From NCBI GenBank assembly GCA_947001705.1, contig CAMQHT010000038.1, positions 1 to 22,801 on the forward strand: a stretch of DNA of 22,801 nt, read 5' to 3'. The position numbers and the translations under genes were made by a program. The notes beneath the pieces are model-generated. The model saw only the letters and a list, made by a program, of their open reading frames with translations. It did no database searches and was not told the DNA's origin. This DNA is from an uncultured Collinsella sp. Its GTDB lineage: Bacteria > Actinomycetota > Coriobacteriia > Coriobacteriales > Coriobacteriaceae. Positions 22,754-22,801 of this stretch are shown in pieces (within the stretch, counting starts at the first letter, position 1; every line of letters begins with the position of its first letter).

Positions 22754-22801
22754 GCCCCCACCCCCCCAACATTTTTAGCAAATTTCCACCACCACCAACA
22801 A
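22731..22801. other. low-complexity, probably low-quality contig-end sequence
   Basis: The last ~70 bases contain C8 (22739-22746), C5 and C7 runs, A4/T5 runs and ACC repeats, unlike the coding sequence before them. They coincide with loss of frame at the expected N-terminus of the ABC-F protein. I read this as erroneous end-of-contig sequence. Confidence 0.7.

Overview
The window looks like a chromosome fragment of a high-GC Gram-positive gut actinobacterium of the class Coriobacteriia, most likely Collinsella or a close relative. This is inferred from base composition, protein style and gene order; no 16S or database search was possible. It has two parts separated by a tRNA-Pro(GGG) gene at 5565-5641.

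Positions 1-5560 are accessory and partly decayed. From left to right they hold: the tail of an unknown gene coupled to a small membrane-anchored protein (70-498); a cluster of perfect hairpins; a fragment of a DnaQ-type exonuclease; a minus-strand cassette with a thioredoxin-like remnant, a disrupted small secreted Cys-containing peptide and a three-helix membrane protein; a two-gene minus-strand unit (a small membrane protein, then a zinc-ribbon/TM/DUF6273 protein); and a divergent plus-strand gene for a Flp-type (type IVb) pilin fused to DUF6273, with a G9 tract just before the processing site. A strong terminator and about 430 bp of short repeats follow, up to the tRNA 3' end. This fits an island built up at a tRNA 3' end, although no integrase, transposase or CRISPR is visible.

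Positions 5565-22801 are a dense housekeeping block, all on the minus strand, with many 4-14 bp overlaps. In transcription order it runs: ABC-F ATPase, small membrane protein, M50 site-2 protease homologue, scpA, scpB, RsuA/RluB-type pseudouridine synthase, cmk, plsC, ispH, DUF512 radical SAM protein, der, plsY, gpsA, rpe, cysteine desulfurase, Nif3/DUF34 protein, coiled-coil zinc-ribbon protein, coaBC, tRNA-Pro. It combines chromosome condensation (ScpAB), ribosome maturation (Der, RluB), phospholipid synthesis (GpsA, PlsY, PlsC), isoprenoid synthesis (IspH), CMP recycling, CoA synthesis and sulfur mobilisation.

The most interesting items are the pilin-DUF6273 fusion with its apparent phase-variation tract and a tail resembling a hypervariable region, and the disrupted secreted-peptide cassette. 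The last ~70 bases (22731-22801) look like low-quality contig-end sequence and corrupt the start of the ABC-F gene.
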